Part shown: positions 9,678-18,888 of the stretch, piece by piece
Numbering within the stretch: the stretch's first letter is position 1
Layout of the letters: each line of letters begins with the position of its first letter
Source: Methylobacterium soli
GTDB lineage: Bacteria; Pseudomonadota; Alphaproteobacteria; Rhizobiales; Beijerinckiaceae
Reading direction: 5' to 3'
DNA: 64,000 bases
Assembly (NCBI RefSeq): GCF_008806385.1
Contig: NZ_VZZK01000001.1
Coordinates: 248,001 to 312,000, forward strand
Position numbers and translations under genes: made by a program
The notes under the pieces: generated by a model
Seen by the model: the letters and a program-made list of their open reading frames with translations, nothing else
What the model was told of the DNA's origin: nothing
Database searches by the model: none

Positions 9678-10760
9678 TCAGCTGGTGAGGCCGCCGACGA
9701 GGCTCGGGATGTCGAGAGGCCGGAAGCCGTAATGGTCGAGCCAGCGGACATCCGCCTCGAAGAAGGGCCGCAGGTCCGGCATGCCGTATTTGAGCATGGC
9801 GATGCGGTCGATGCCGACCCCGAAGGCGAAGCCCTGGACGCTGTCGGGGTCGAGGCCGCAATTGCGCAGCACGTTCGGGTGGACCATGCCGCAGCCGAGG
9901 ATCTCGAGCCAGTCCTCGCCCTCGCCGAAGCGGATCTCGCCGCCCCTGCGCGAGCACTGGATGTCGACCTCGGCCGAGGGCTCGGTGAAGGGGAAGAACG
10001 AGGGGCGGAAGCGCATCTTGACGCCCTCCACCTCGAAGAACGCCTTGCAGAACTCCTCCAGCACCCATTTCAGGTTCGCGATGTTGGCGGCGCGGTCGAT
10101 GACGAGCCCTTCGACCTGATGGAACATCGGCGTGTGGGTCTGGTCGGAATCGTGCCGGTAGGTGCGGCCCGGGATGATCACCCGGATCGGCGGCTCCTGG
10201 CTGCGCATGGTGCGGATCTGCACCGGCGAGGTGTGGGTGCGCAGCACCTTGCGCTGGCCGTCCCGGTCGGGCCGCAGGAAGAACGTGTCGTGCATCTCGC
10301 GGGCCGGGTGGCCGGGCGGGAAGTTCAGCGCCGTGAAGTTCAGCTCGTCCGTCTCGATGTCCGGCCCCTCGGCCACCGAGAAGCCCATATCGGCGAAGAT
10401 CGCCGTGATCTCGTCGATCACCTGGCTGATCGGGTGGATGCGCCCGCGCAGTTCCGGCGCCTCGCGCAAGGGGAGCGTGACATCGACCCGCTCGGCCGCG
10501 AGCCGCGCCTCGAGGGCGGCCTCCGCGAGCGCGTCCCGCCGCCCGGCCAGCGCGCCCTGGACCCGGTCGCGCAGGCCGTTGATGAGGGGGCCGCGCGCCT
10601 TGCGCTCCTCGGGCGTCATCGCCCCGAGGGTCTTGAGCAGGTCCGAGACGCTGCCCTTCTTGCCGAGCGTCGCGACGCGCACGGCGTCGAGCGCCGGCTC
10701 GTCGGCCGCCGCTTCCACCTGGGCGAGCAGGTCGCGTTCGAGAATGTCGAGGTCGGTCAT
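9678..10760 (-). CDS. pheS: Phenylalanine--tRNA ligase alpha subunit
   Basis: Catalytic alpha chain; activates phenylalanine with ATP and transfers it to tRNA-Phe. It has 360 residues, a normal length. Visible parts are an N-terminal coiled coil (about residues 1-90, [18 protein letters not shown] onwards) and the class II core with motif 2-like [30 protein letters not shown] and motif 3 in [15 protein letters not shown] longer open frame extends upstream to 10853, but the Arg-rich extension is not part of the family, so I start at 10760. It is followed by pheT on the same strand. Confidence 0.97.
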   Translation of the reverse strand: MTDLDILERDLLAQVEAAADEPALDAVRVATLGKKGSVSDLLKTLGAMTPEERKARGPLINGLRDRVQGALAGRRDALAEAALEARLAAERVDVTLPLREAPELRGRIHPISQVIDEITAIFADMGFSVAEGPDIETDELNFTALNFPPGHPAREMHDTFFLRPDRDGQRKVLRTHTSPVQIRTMRSQEPPIRVIIPGRTYRHDSDQTHTPMFHQVEGLVIDRAANIANLKWVLEEFCKAFFEVEGVKMRFRPSFFPFTEPSAEVDIQCSRRGGEIRFGEGEDWLEILGCGMVHPNVLRNCGLDPDSVQGFAFGVGIDRIAMLKYGMPDLRPFFEADVRWLDHYGFRPLDIPSLVGGLTS

Positions 10761-10883
10761 CGCTATCCTTGGCGCTATCCTGGGCCGGACGCGGCGTCGG
10801 GGTGATCCGCGGATCGTTCTTTTCCGGGTCGCGCGCGCGGTGGCAAGGGCCAAGGCGGCGCGAGGGCCCGGCGAAGGCGCCCG

Positions 10884-10922
10884 AAAACAACGAAGGCGCG
10901 GCGCTTGTCCCGCGCCGCGCCT
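10884..10922 (-). terminator. Rho-independent terminator of rpmI-rplT
   Basis: A perfect 11-bp stem (arms 10894-10904 and 10912-10922, loop of seven bases) is followed on the minus strand by TCGTTGTTTTC. It lies about 30 bases after rplT and before pheS, so the ribosomal-protein transcript should end here and pheST should have its own promoter. Confidence 0.8.
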
Positions 10923-10953
10923 CTCGCCTCAACGTCCGTGTTCGCGGGTTCGC

Positions 10954-11325
10954 TCAGGCTGCCTTGGCGGCCGGCAGGGCGGCCTTGGCCTTCTCCACGA
11001 CGGCCGCGAAGCTCGCGGGCTGGTGGATGGCGAGCTCGGAGAGGGCCTTGCGGTCGACCTCGATGCCGGCGATCGCCAGACCGTTGATGAAGCGCGAATA
11101 GGTCAGGCCCTGCTCGCGGACAGCGGCGTTGAGGCGCTGGATCCAGAGAGCGCGGAACGTGCGCTTCTTGTTCTTCCGGTCGCGGTAGGCATATTGCATG
11201 CCCTTCTCGACCGCCTGCTTGGCGATCCGGATCGTATTCTTGCGCCGGCCGTAATAGCCCTTGGCGGCCTTGAGGACTTTCTTGTGCTTCGCGTGACTGG
11301 TCACGCCGCGCTTGACGCGGGCCAT
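10954..11325 (-). CDS. rplT: 50S ribosomal protein L20
   Basis: Binds 23S rRNA early in 50S assembly and in many bacteria also represses its own operon. The 123-residue protein has the family sequence throughout: [57 protein letters not shown] and a C-terminal [19 protein letters not shown]. It starts 47 bases after rpmI on the same strand and is followed by a strong terminator. Confidence 0.98.
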   Translation of the reverse strand: MARVKRGVTSHAKHKKVLKAAKGYYGRRKNTIRIAKQAVEKGMQYAYRDRKNKKRTFRALWIQRLNAAVREQGLTYSRFINGLAIAGIEVDRKALSELAIHQPASFAAVVEKAKAALPAAKAA

Positions 11326-11372
11326 GGGATATCTCCTGGATTATCGAGAAAGCAGTGTCGGCTGGTGAAGGA

Positions 11373-11576
11373 TTACCGGCTGTTGGGCAGGAAATACTTC
11401 TTCACGTTGGCAGCATCGCCCTCGAAGAGGGTCGTCGTGCCGCGCAGGTTGCGGATCTGCTTCGTCGTCCGCTTGATCATCCCGTGGCGCTTGCCGGCCT
11501 GGGCGTACATGACCTTGCCGGTGCCGGTGATCTTGAAGCGCTTCTTCGCGCCCGACTTCGTTTTCAACTTGGGCAT
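11373..11576 (-). CDS. rpmI: 50S ribosomal protein L35
   Basis: Small basic protein of the large subunit, 67 residues, beginning [20 protein letters not shown] and ending YFLPNSR. The residues [10 protein letters not shown] and HGMIKRT are typical of L35. First gene of the rpmI-rplT pair. In many bacteria infC lies directly upstream; here infC is about 5 kb away, with three unrelated genes between. Confidence 0.98.
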   Translation of the reverse strand: MPKLKTKSGAKKRFKITGTGKVMYAQAGKRHGMIKRTTKQIRNLRGTTTLFEGDAANVKKYFLPNSR

Positions 11577-12030
11577 TTCGCTCTCCTTCGCGCAAAACCC
11601 GCCCGGCCGGTGAGGACCGGAGCTCTGCGCACATTGGATGCTTCTGATGGAGCAACACGAACCGCCACGGCAGCCCTATCCGGCCGGGCGGTTCGACGCG
11701 GGCGGGCTTATGACAGAAAAGAGACGCGGTTTCAATCGCCTTGCGGGCACCGCAGGCATTGCCATGCGGGCGCCGCAGGCATGGGATTTGGCCCCGAAGA
11801 CTCGGGCAGCATCCCCTCCTGGCCCTTTTCGTGCTTGGCGCCCGAGGATCCCGACCCTGATCTGGCGCGGACAGGGAGGATATTGGGGACAGATCGGGGA
11901 TCTCTTCTCACGGTTGTATCGCGCGCGCCTCAAGCGGAACCATAACCTTGGCTGTCTGTTTCGTTCATGTCCCACTCAGGCCGGATCGGGTTAGCTCTCC
12001 GAAACGTTCGCCTTCACAGGAGACTCTTTC
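11577..12030. other. Divergent intergenic region between rpmI and a glycosyltransferase gene
   Basis: About 450 bases that must hold the promoter for rpmI-rplT (minus) and for the glycosyltransferase (plus). I could not pick out a clear -35/-10 pair for either. Short Arg/Pro-rich open frames run through it on both strands but none looks like a real protein. No L20-type leader structure was identified by eye. Confidence 0.4.
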
Positions 12031-13164
12031 GTGCGCATTGCCCAGATCGCCCCGCTCTCGGAGGCCGTTCCTCCGAAGTTCTACGGCGGCACCGAGCGCG
12101 TCGTGTCCTGGATCACCGAGGAGCTCGTCCGGCAGGGACACGACGTCACGCTCTTCGCGAGCGGTGACTCCAAGACTTCGGCGAAGCTCGCCGCCTGCAC
12201 GCCCGAGGGCCTGCGCCTGCTCGGCTACCGGGACCATACCGCGAGCCACCTCGCCATGCTGCATCAGATCCGGCGCCGGGCGCACGAGTTCGATATCCTC
12301 CACTTCCATATCGACCTGCTGCAATACCCCCTGTTCGAGGACCTGAACCACAAGTGCCTCACGACGATGCACGGTCGCCTCGACGTTCCGGATTTCATGC
12401 CGGTCTACAAGACCTTCACGGGCATGCCGCTGGTCTCGATCTCGGACAATCAGCGCGAGCCGATGCCCCCGACCGTGAACTGGCTCTCGACGATCCATCA
12501 CGGCCTGCCGGCCGAGAACTGCCCGTATTACCCGGAGGCCAATGGCGGCTACCTGGCATTCCTCGGACGGATCTCGCCCGAGAAGCGTCCCGACCGCGCC
12601 ATCGAGATGGCGATCCGCTCGGGCGTGCCGCTGAAGATCGCCGCCAAGGTCGACAAGGCGGACCAGGATTACTGGGATGAGGTCATCGAGCCGATGATCC
12701 ACCATCCGCTGGTCGATTACATCGGCGAGATCAACGAGGAGCAGAAGAAGGACTTCCTGGGCAACGCCCTGGCGCTCGCCTTCCCGATCGATTGGCCGGA
12801 GCCCTTCGGCCTGGTGATGATCGAGGCGATGTCGGCCGGCACGCCGGTGATCGCCTTCCGCAACGGCTCGGTGCCCGAGGTCATCGCCGACGGCGTCAGC
12901 GGCGTGCTCTGCGAGAGCATGGACGAGGCGGTGGCGGCGGTCGACAAGGTCAAGACCATGAGCCGCGCCGGCGTGCGCCGTCACTTCGAGGGCCAGTTCA
13001 CCGCCGAGTGCATGGTCAAGAAATACGTCGCCGCCTACGAGCAGCTGATCGCCGGCCAGAACGCGGTGATCAAGCTCCCGACCGCGTCGGCCTTCGCGCC
13101 GCATTACGGCGAGTTGAACGGCTCGGCCCGTCCCTCGCTCTCGGCCGCCGCCATGCCGGCGTGA
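12031..13164 (+). CDS. GT4-family glycosyltransferase
   Basis: A 377-residue GT-B fold retaining glycosyltransferase. The N-terminal half has the acceptor domain beginning MRIAQIAPLSEAVPPKFYGG, with the glycine-rich loop of GT4 enzymes. The C-terminal half has GGYLAFLGRISPEKRPDRAI and the E-x7-E donor motif in WPEPFGLVMIEAMSAGTP. No membrane segment, so cytosolic. It is followed by a terminator and then, on the same strand, by a glycogen-debranching-type enzyme, which suggests a shared role in glucan or related oligosaccharide metabolism. Donor and acceptor cannot be read from sequence. Confidence 0.88.
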   Translation: MRIAQIAPLSEAVPPKFYGGTERVVSWITEELVRQGHDVTLFASGDSKTSAKLAACTPEGLRLLGYRDHTASHLAMLHQIRRRAHEFDILHFHIDLLQYPLFEDLNHKCLTTMHGRLDVPDFMPVYKTFTGMPLVSISDNQREPMPPTVNWLSTIHHGLPAENCPYYPEANGGYLAFLGRISPEKRPDRAIEMAIRSGVPLKIAAKVDKADQDYWDEVIEPMIHHPLVDYIGEINEEQKKDFLGNALALAFPIDWPEPFGLVMIEAMSAGTPVIAFRNGSVPEVIADGVSGVLCESMDEAVAAVDKVKTMSRAGVRRHFEGQFTAECMVKKYVAAYEQLIAGQNAVIKLPTASAFAPHYGELNGSARPSLSAAAMPA

Positions 13165-13278
13165 GGCCGCCGCGGGCCTGAATTCGATCCGGTCCGAGGC
13201 CGGATCGAACGGCACCGGGCTTGCAAGGCTTACCAAGGCCCGTCCGGCGTCGTAAGATCGCCTAACTGAGACGGTCCC

Positions 13279-13319
13279 AAGGGCCGCCGCTTCGCCCGCG
13301 AGCGATTCGGCGGCCCTTT
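13279..13319 (+). terminator. Rho-independent terminator after the glycosyltransferase gene
   Basis: Arms aagggccgccg (13279-13289) and cggcggccctt (13308-13318) form an 11-bp stem with an 18-base loop, then a short T run. It lies about 115 bases after the stop and separates this gene from the debranching enzyme. Confidence 0.65.
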
Positions 13320-13355
13320 CGATTCGCGCCCCTCGACAATCGGAGATGCCCAGGC

Positions 13356-15689
13356 ATGGCGGCAGAAGACATGACGGCGAAGGCGCATCCCGCCGCGAGC
13401 CAGGCGCCGCAGCGCGTTCACGGCTTCCAGGACGCCGACGAGGTTCTTCCGCAATATCACATCGAGGCGCAGACCTCCCTGGTCGAGCGGCCGCTGCGCT
13501 CGCTGAAGTTCGGGGAGGCCTTCGCGGTGCTCGACAGCTACGGCGATATCGGCGTGCTGCCGGGACCCGAGGGGCTGTACTTCCAGGACACCCGCTACCT
13601 CTCGCGCCTGCACCTCACCGTCGAGGACCAGCGCCCGCTCCTGCTCTCCTCGGTGATGCAGGACGATAACGGCGCGCTGAGCGTCGACATGACGACGCCG
13701 GACATCCGCATCGACGCGCATGACGATTCGACGATCCCCCGCGAGGTGATCGCGATCGAGCGCACCAAGTTCCTGTTCCGCGGGGCCTGCTACGACCGGA
13801 TCGGCCTGCGCTCCTACGATACGCGCCGTCGCGACTTCCGCATCGGCATCAGCTTCGACGCGGATTTCCGCGATCTGTTCGAGGTCCGCGGCACCAACCG
13901 GGCGCATCACGGCAAGCGCTCGGTGCTGGTGGGAAGCGACCACGAGGTGCAGTTCCGCTATGTCGGCCTCGACGAGGTGGTGCGCACGACGAGCCTCCAT
14001 TTCGGCCCGAAGCCCCACCACATCGAGCCGGGCCGGGCCGAGTTCAACGTCTCGCTGGCGCCGGGTGAGCGCGCCTCGATCTTCATCCGGGTCGTCTGCG
14101 AATCGCACCGCGCCTTCACGAGCGCCCCGGCCGCCGAGAAGGTCGGGGAGGACGCCGCCGCGGGCCTCGCTCTGGCCGCCGGCAGCACGGGTGACCGGCC
14201 CCCGAAGGGCATGTCGGAGGGCGTGATCTTCGCCCGCGCCTACCGGGACGCGCGCCGGGACCTGCGCCAGCTCACCGCCGGCATCACCACGATCATCTCG
14301 TCGAACGACCAGTTCAACGAGGCCGCCTGCCGGGCCACCGCCGACCTCTACATGCTGGCGAGCCGCACGCCGGAGGGGATCTACCCCTTCGCCGGCATCC
14401 CCTGGTACTCCACCGTGTTCGGGCGCGACGGCATCATCACGGCCCTGATGGCGCTCTGGATCGACCCGAACTTCGCCAAGGGCGTGCTGCGCTACCTCGC
14501 CTCGACCCAGGCCAAGGCCGTCGACCCCGCCGCCGACGCCCAGCCCGGCAAGGTGCTGCACGAGACCCGGCGCGGCGAGATGGCGATGCTCGGCGAGGTG
14601 CCGTTCCGGCACTATTACGGCACCATCGACGGCACGCCGCTCTTCGTCATGCTGGCCTCAGAATATTACGCGGTCACGGGGGACCGGGACACGATCGCGA
14701 AGATCTGGCCGGCGCTCGAACTGGCGCTCGCCTGGATGAACGAGTACGGCGACCGGGACGGCGACGGCTTCGTGGAATATGCCCGCGACACGGACAAGGG
14801 CCTGGAGAACCAGGGCTGGAAGGACAGCCACGATTCGATCTTCCACGCGGACGGACAGCTCGCCAAGGGCCCGATCGCCCTCTGCGAGGTCCAGGGCTAC
14901 GTCTACGCCGCCAAGAACGGCATGGCGAAGCTCGCGGCCATGCTCGGCCACGACGCCATGGCGGAGACCCTGACCCACCAGGCGCGCGCCCTGCGGGAGG
15001 CCTTCGACAAGGCCTTCTGGAACGACGCGATCGGCACCTACGTGCTGGCGCTCGACGGGGAGAAGCGCCAATGCGCCGTGCGCTCCTCGAATGCCGGCCA
15101 CGCGCTCTTCACCGGGATCGCGCTGCCGGAGCGTGCCGCGAGCGTCGCGGCCCAGCTCCTGTCGAAGGACGGGTTCAACGGCTGGGGCGTGCGCACGATC
15201 GCCCGCGGCGAGGCGCGCTACAATCCGATGTCGTATCACAACGGCTCGATCTGGCCGCACGACAACGCCATCATCGCGCTGGGCCTCGCCCGCTACGACC
15301 TCAAGCCCGAGGCGAGCCGGATCTTCCAGGGCATGTTCGACACGGCCCTCTACCAGGACCAGAAGCGCCTTCCGGAGCTGTTCTGCGGCTTCATGCGGCG
15401 GCGCCAGCGCGGGCCGGTCTCCTATCCGGTGGCCTGCTCGCCGCAGGCCTGGGCGGCAGCCGCCCCCTTCGCCTTCCTGGCGGCCTGCCTCGGACTGGAG
15501 ATCGACCACGGCCGGAACCGCGTGCGCTTCCGCAACCCGACGCTCCCGGCCTTCCTGGACGGAGTCTCGATCTTCAACCTGAAGCTCGGACATTCGCGGA
15601 TCGACATCCGCCTCGAGCGCCACCACGACGACGTCACCGTCAACGTGCTGCGGCGGTCGGGGGACGCGCAGGTGGCGCTGCTGAAATAG
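13356..15689 (+). CDS. Amylo-alpha-1,6-glucosidase (glycogen-debranching-type)
   Basis: A 777-residue cytosolic enzyme of the debranching family. The N-terminal domain (about 40-240; FGEAFAVLDSYGDIG, GLYFQDTRYLSRLHL) is the GDE N-terminal beta domain. The C-terminal (alpha/alpha)6 barrel begins near 300 with IPWYSTVFGRDGIITALM and continues with NQGWKDSHDSIFHADG, YNPMSYHNGSIWPHDNA and GLARYDLKPEAS. The GRDG and WKDS acidic residues fit the GH63/GH133-like active site. Expected reaction: hydrolysis of alpha-1,6 or similar glucosidic bonds. It lies downstream of a GT4 gene, which suggests paired synthesis and trimming of a glucan. Confidence 0.88.
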   Translation: MAAEDMTAKAHPAASQAPQRVHGFQDADEVLPQYHIEAQTSLVERPLRSLKFGEAFAVLDSYGDIGVLPGPEGLYFQDTRYLSRLHLTVEDQRPLLLSSVMQDDNGALSVDMTTPDIRIDAHDDSTIPREVIAIERTKFLFRGACYDRIGLRSYDTRRRDFRIGISFDADFRDLFEVRGTNRAHHGKRSVLVGSDHEVQFRYVGLDEVVRTTSLHFGPKPHHIEPGRAEFNVSLAPGERASIFIRVVCESHRAFTSAPAAEKVGEDAAAGLALAAGSTGDRPPKGMSEGVIFARAYRDARRDLRQLTAGITTIISSNDQFNEAACRATADLYMLASRTPEGIYPFAGIPWYSTVFGRDGIITALMALWIDPNFAKGVLRYLASTQAKAVDPAADAQPGKVLHETRRGEMAMLGEVPFRHYYGTIDGTPLFVMLASEYYAVTGDRDTIAKIWPALELALAWMNEYGDRDGDGFVEYARDTDKGLENQGWKDSHDSIFHADGQLAKGPIALCEVQGYVYAAKNGMAKLAAMLGHDAMAETLTHQARALREAFDKAFWNDAIGTYVLALDGEKRQCAVRSSNAGHALFTGIALPERAASVAAQLLSKDGFNGWGVRTIARGEARYNPMSYHNGSIWPHDNAIIALGLARYDLKPEASRIFQGMFDTALYQDQKRLPELFCGFMRRRQRGPVSYPVACSPQAWAAAAPFAFLAACLGLEIDHGRNRVRFRNPTLPAFLDGVSIFNLKLGHSRIDIRLERHHDDVTVNVLRRSGDAQVALLK

Positions 15690-15693
15690 GCGG

Positions 15694-15759
15694 GCCCGAG
15701 CGGCCGGATGGGCGCGGCAATCGCCCGCCCGGCCACCGTCGGACGTGGGCCGCTCGGGC
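15694..15759. terminator. Hairpin between convergent genes
   Basis: Arms gcccgagcggcc (15694-15705) and ggccgctcgggc (15748-15759) can form a 12-bp stem enclosing a smaller GC hairpin. It lies between the stop of the debranching enzyme and the stop of the FkbM gene. There is no T run, so it is either a weak bidirectional terminator or a transcript 3'-end stabiliser. Confidence 0.4.
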
Positions 15760-15774
15760 GAACGGCGTCCCGGC

Positions 15775-16620
15775 TCAGAAGCCGAGGCGCCGCCGCAGGC
15801 CGGCGAGCCCGCGCTCGGCCTGCATCGCCTTGAGCCGATCCAGGCGCTCCCCGGCGCGGCAACCGATCAGGTCGGTGTTGCAATGGTGCTCGATCAGGTG
15901 GGTGTGGAGAAACTGGTAGACGCCGAGGCGGCGCACGTCGGTGAGGCGCCCATGGCGCCAGACATGCAGCTCCGGGAAGGTGTCGAGCAGGCGTTCCAGG
16001 AAACGGCGGGGGCTTCGGTCGTAGGAGGCGATCTGGCACCACGAGTTGAACTCGAGCATCACGACCGGGTCGAAGCGCGCCAGCGTCGCGGTGGCGCCAT
16101 TCAGGGCCTCCTCCTCGAAACCCTCGATGTCCATCTTGATGAAGTCGAGGCGCTCCAGGCCACGCTCGGCCACGAGGTTGTCGAGGGTGCGCAGCGGCAC
16201 CGGCGTGCCGCGCGAGGCCGCCATGTCGGCCTCGGCCACGACGTAGCCGAAGGTCGAGTTGTCGAAGAAGGGCACCGATCCCTCCTGGGCGCCAACCGCG
16301 CAGTGGATCGGCCGGATGATCGAGGCGCCGTGCTCGTAGACGTTGCGGCTCAGCGCCGCGAAGTTCCGGGGCGCGGCCTCGATGGCGTAGATGCGCCCGC
16401 GCGTCGTCACGTCGGCGGCGATCAGGGCGGTGAGGCCGATATTCGCCCCGATGTCGAAGCTCACGGAATCGGGCCGCAGCACGGCCCCGCACAGGCGCCG
16501 GAAGTGCCGGAACCCGCGCCCGTTGGTGTAGCGGGAGAAGGCGTAATCGCCCGACGGCGCGTGGATCAGCCGGATCCGGCCGGCGAGCGGCACCCGCCGC
16601 GAGAGGAAAGCGTCGCTCAA
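15775..16620 (-). CDS. FkbM family methyltransferase
   Basis: A 281-residue SAM-dependent O-methyltransferase of the FkbM family. Motif I is visible as SVSFDIGANIGLTALIAA, the acidic strand 2 end as YAIEAAPRNFAALSRNV, and the family signature as LDFIKMDIEGFEEEALNGA. Such enzymes methylate sugar or polyketide hydroxyls and often sit in polysaccharide loci. The C-terminal 80 residues are an extra region seen in several FkbM proteins. Convergent with the debranching enzyme and directly downstream of the infC terminator on the minus strand. Confidence 0.87.
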   Translation of the reverse strand: MSDAFLSRRVPLAGRIRLIHAPSGDYAFSRYTNGRGFRHFRRLCGAVLRPDSVSFDIGANIGLTALIAADVTTRGRIYAIEAAPRNFAALSRNVYEHGASIIRPIHCAVGAQEGSVPFFDNSTFGYVVAEADMAASRGTPVPLRTLDNLVAERGLERLDFIKMDIEGFEEEALNGATATLARFDPVVMLEFNSWCQIASYDRSPRRFLERLLDTFPELHVWRHGRLTDVRRLGVYQFLHTHLIEHHCNTDLIGCRAGERLDRLKAMQAERGLAGLRRRLGF

Positions 16621-16634
16621 CAGGGGATCACGCC

Positions 16635-16667
16635 AAAAAGAGGCGCCGCCCCTGGCAGAGGCGGCGC
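16635..16667 (-). terminator. Rho-independent terminator of infC
   Basis: An 8-bp GC stem (16643-16650 with 16660-16667, loop of nine) is followed on the minus strand by TCTTTTT (A run at 16635-16639). It lies some 40 bases after the infC stop and just before the FkbM gene, so infC is transcribed as a single gene rather than with rpmI-rplT. Confidence 0.85.
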
Positions 16668-16709
16668 GAACGAACGGGCGGGTGTCATGGATCCGGGCTG
16701 CGCCACGCC

Positions 16710-17252
16710 TCAGCGCGGCGCGAGGATCATGATCATCTGACGGCCTTCGAGCATCGGCTCGCTCTCGACCTTGGCGATCTCGGCCGTCTCGGACTTCACG
16801 CGCTCGAGCAGACGCAGGCCAATATCCTGGTGCGCCATCTCGCGGCCGCGGAAGCGGAGCGTGACCTTGACCTTGTCGCCCTCCTCGAAGAAGCGATGCA
16901 CGGCCTTCATCTTCACGTCGTAATCGTGCTTGTCGATGCCGGGGCGGAGCTTGATCTCCTTCACCTCGACCGTCTTCTGCCGCTTGCGGGCCTCGTTCTG
17001 CTTCTTCTGTTCGTTGAAGCGGAAGCGCCCGTAATCGAGGAACTTGCAGACGGGAGGCGTGGAGTTCGGCGCGATCTCGACGAGATCGAGACCCGCCTCT
17101 TCAGCCATCTGAAGGGCGTCGAAGAAGGCAACGACACCGCGGTTCAGGCCGGTATCGTCGATGAGCTGGACTTCACGAACGCCGCGGATGTCCCGATTGG
17201 CGCGCGGCCCGTCCTTCTGCGGGGCCGGCATGGCTCTCATAGGTCTACGAAT
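16710..17252 (-). CDS. infC: Translation initiation factor IF-3 (AUU start)
   Basis: Binds the 30S subunit, keeps 50S off and checks start-codon pairing. The protein is about 180 residues: N-terminal domain with [34 protein letters not shown] and a linker of charged helix, then the C-terminal domain with [16 protein letters not shown] and [13 protein letters not shown]. The first ATG (17240) is poorly placed, but four codons upstream ATT at 17252-17250 gives IRRPMRA..., with AGGAG at 17262-17266 nine bases before it. AUU starts are the known basis of IF3 self-regulation, so I take ATT as the start. Ends at its own terminator. Confidence 0.93.
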   Translation of the reverse strand: MRRPMRAMPAPQKDGPRANRDIRGVREVQLIDDTGLNRGVVAFFDALQMAEEAGLDLVEIAPNSTPPVCKFLDYGRFRFNEQKKQNEARKRQKTVEVKEIKLRPGIDKHDYDVKMKAVHRFFEEGDKVKVTLRFRGREMAHQDIGLRLLERVKSETAEIAKVESEPMLEGRQMIMILAPR

Positions 17253-17261
17253 GGCTGTGTT

Positions 17262-17266
17262 CTCCT
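17262..17266 (-). promoter_or_regulatory. Ribosome binding site for the AUU start of infC
   Basis: AGGAG on the minus strand, nine bases before ATT at 17252 but 21 bases before the first ATG. The spacing decides for the rare AUU start, which makes translation of infC sensitive to IF3 level as known in E. coli. Confidence 0.75.
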
Positions 17267-17476
17267 AAATCAACAACGAAACGGCCGCCTGCGACATCAC
17301 CCACCGGGCTGTCCTGACCGCCGATCGCTCCGGCCTTTCCCGGACGCGACACCTTGGCTGAACCGCGCGACAAGTCAACATCGACCGATTGCTTTGGTTC
17401 ATGAGTCGCGGCCCGGTGTCACGCGCGGGCCGCGAAGTTCTGACGAAATGTCCGCAGCCCGACTGAGCCGCCGAAC

Positions 17477-18694
17477 TCACCCGTGGAGGAGCTCGGTGTA
17501 GACCGCGAGCGTGTCGCCGGCCATGCGCTCGAGGGAGAAATGCGTCTCCACATGGGCCCGGCCCCGGCGCATCAGGGCGTCGCGGGCGCTGGCGCCGAGG
17601 GCGAGCACCTCCGCGAGGGCGTCGGCGAGGGCCGCCGCGTCGCCCGCCGGCACCCGCCATCCGGTCCGCTGCGCCGCCGGAACGTCGGGCGGGCTGAGCA
17701 CGGTCTCCGGGACTGCGCCGAGATCCGACACCACCACGGGGGTGCCGAGCGCCTGCGCCTCCACGGCGGAGCGGCCGAAGGCCTCGGGCTCGGTCGACGG
17801 GACCGCCACGACCGAGGCCGCCCGGAAGGCCGCCGGCATGTCGGCGCAATGCCCGACGCGGCGCACGATGCCCTGCAGGCCCCGGGCGGTCACGAGGGCG
17901 TCGAGCTCGCGCTCGTAGCCCACCCGGCCCTGCGGGTCGCCCGCGAGCACGATGGCGAGGTCACCGATGCCCCGGTCGCGCATCAGGGCTGCCGCCTCGA
18001 TCAGCACGCGCTGCCCCTTCCAGGCGGTGAGCCGGGCGGCGAGGAGCACCACCCGCTCGTGCGGCGCCACCCCCCAGGCCCGGCGCAGGGCCTCGACCCG
18101 GCCAGGCCCCACCGCCACGGGGTTGAAGGTCGCGAGGTCGGTGCCCCGGTGGATCACCCGGACGCGCTCGCCCGCCTGCTCGGCATGCAGGCTCCGGATC
18201 AGATCCGCGGTGTAGTGCGAATTCGCGATGACGACGTCGCCGCGCGCCATCACCGAATTGTACAGGACCTTCACGCCGGTCCGGCCCGAATAGCTGCCGT
18301 GATAGGTGGTGACGAAGGGGATCTTCAGCCGCCGCGCTGCCCCGAGGGCGACCCAGGCCGGGGCGCGGGACCGGGCATGGATGATCTGCACGTTCTCGCG
18401 CCGGCACAGGCGCATCAGGCGCGCGACATTGCGCGCCATCGCGATAGGGTTCTTGGCGGCAGCCGGGAATGGCAGCCAGACGCCGCCCTTGGCCTGAAGC
18501 TCGCCCACGAGGCGGCCGCCCTCCGTGGCCACGAGGGCCTTCGCGCCGGCCGCCGCCAGAGCCGCCGCGACGTCGACGGTGGTGCGCTCGGCGCCGCCGG
18601 CCTCGAGCTCGGGGATGATCTGAAGGATGCGGGCGCCCGCCAGGGGCGCGGCCTCCGACGGGAACCCGACGGCCGGGCGCTGATGGCCGTTCAT
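17477..18694 (-). CDS. GT4-family glycosyltransferase
   Basis: A 405-residue GT-B glycosyltransferase. N-terminal domain: ARILQIIPELEAGGAERTT (the GGAE loop typical of GT4) and NVQIIHARSRAPAW. C-terminal domain: VVLLAARLTAWKGQRVLIEA and STEPEAFGRSAVEAQALGTP, the E-x7-E donor-site motif. Likely cytosolic and acting on lipopolysaccharide or exopolysaccharide precursors, as most enzymes of this type do; the sugar is unknown. The start at 18694 is preferred over an upstream Met at 18844 because GGGAG lies about nine bases before it and the extension is Arg-rich without family similarity. Divergent from the hydrolase gene. Confidence 0.87.
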   Translation of the reverse strand: MNGHQRPAVGFPSEAAPLAGARILQIIPELEAGGAERTTVDVAAALAAAGAKALVATEGGRLVGELQAKGGVWLPFPAAAKNPIAMARNVARLMRLCRRENVQIIHARSRAPAWVALGAARRLKIPFVTTYHGSYSGRTGVKVLYNSVMARGDVVIANSHYTADLIRSLHAEQAGERVRVIHRGTDLATFNPVAVGPGRVEALRRAWGVAPHERVVLLAARLTAWKGQRVLIEAAALMRDRGIGDLAIVLAGDPQGRVGYERELDALVTARGLQGIVRRVGHCADMPAAFRAASVVAVPSTEPEAFGRSAVEAQALGTPVVVSDLGAVPETVLSPPDVPAAQRTGWRVPAGDAAALADALAEVLALGASARDALMRRGRAHVETHFSLERMAGDTLAVYTELLHG

Positions 18695-18888
18695 CGCAGG
18701 AAGCTCCCGCGCGGATCGCCTGCTGCGCGTGCCGTCACCCGGCCATCCGTCCTCGTTCCGCTCATGATCACAGGATCGTCGCCGCCCTTTACGGTCGGGT
18801 AAACGAAGCCCGCACGCGACGCGTTCAAGTTGAACGATTCGCACGGTCGTTCATTCGACCGGAAGGCGGGAGCGGAACGGGAGGCGGC

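Noticed and set aside
6132..10805. A 1557-codon open frame on the plus strand
   Set aside because: It is antisense to the SEC-C gene, pheT and pheS, and reads as Arg/Asp/Gly/His-rich strings without domains. Long antisense frames are expected at this GC content.
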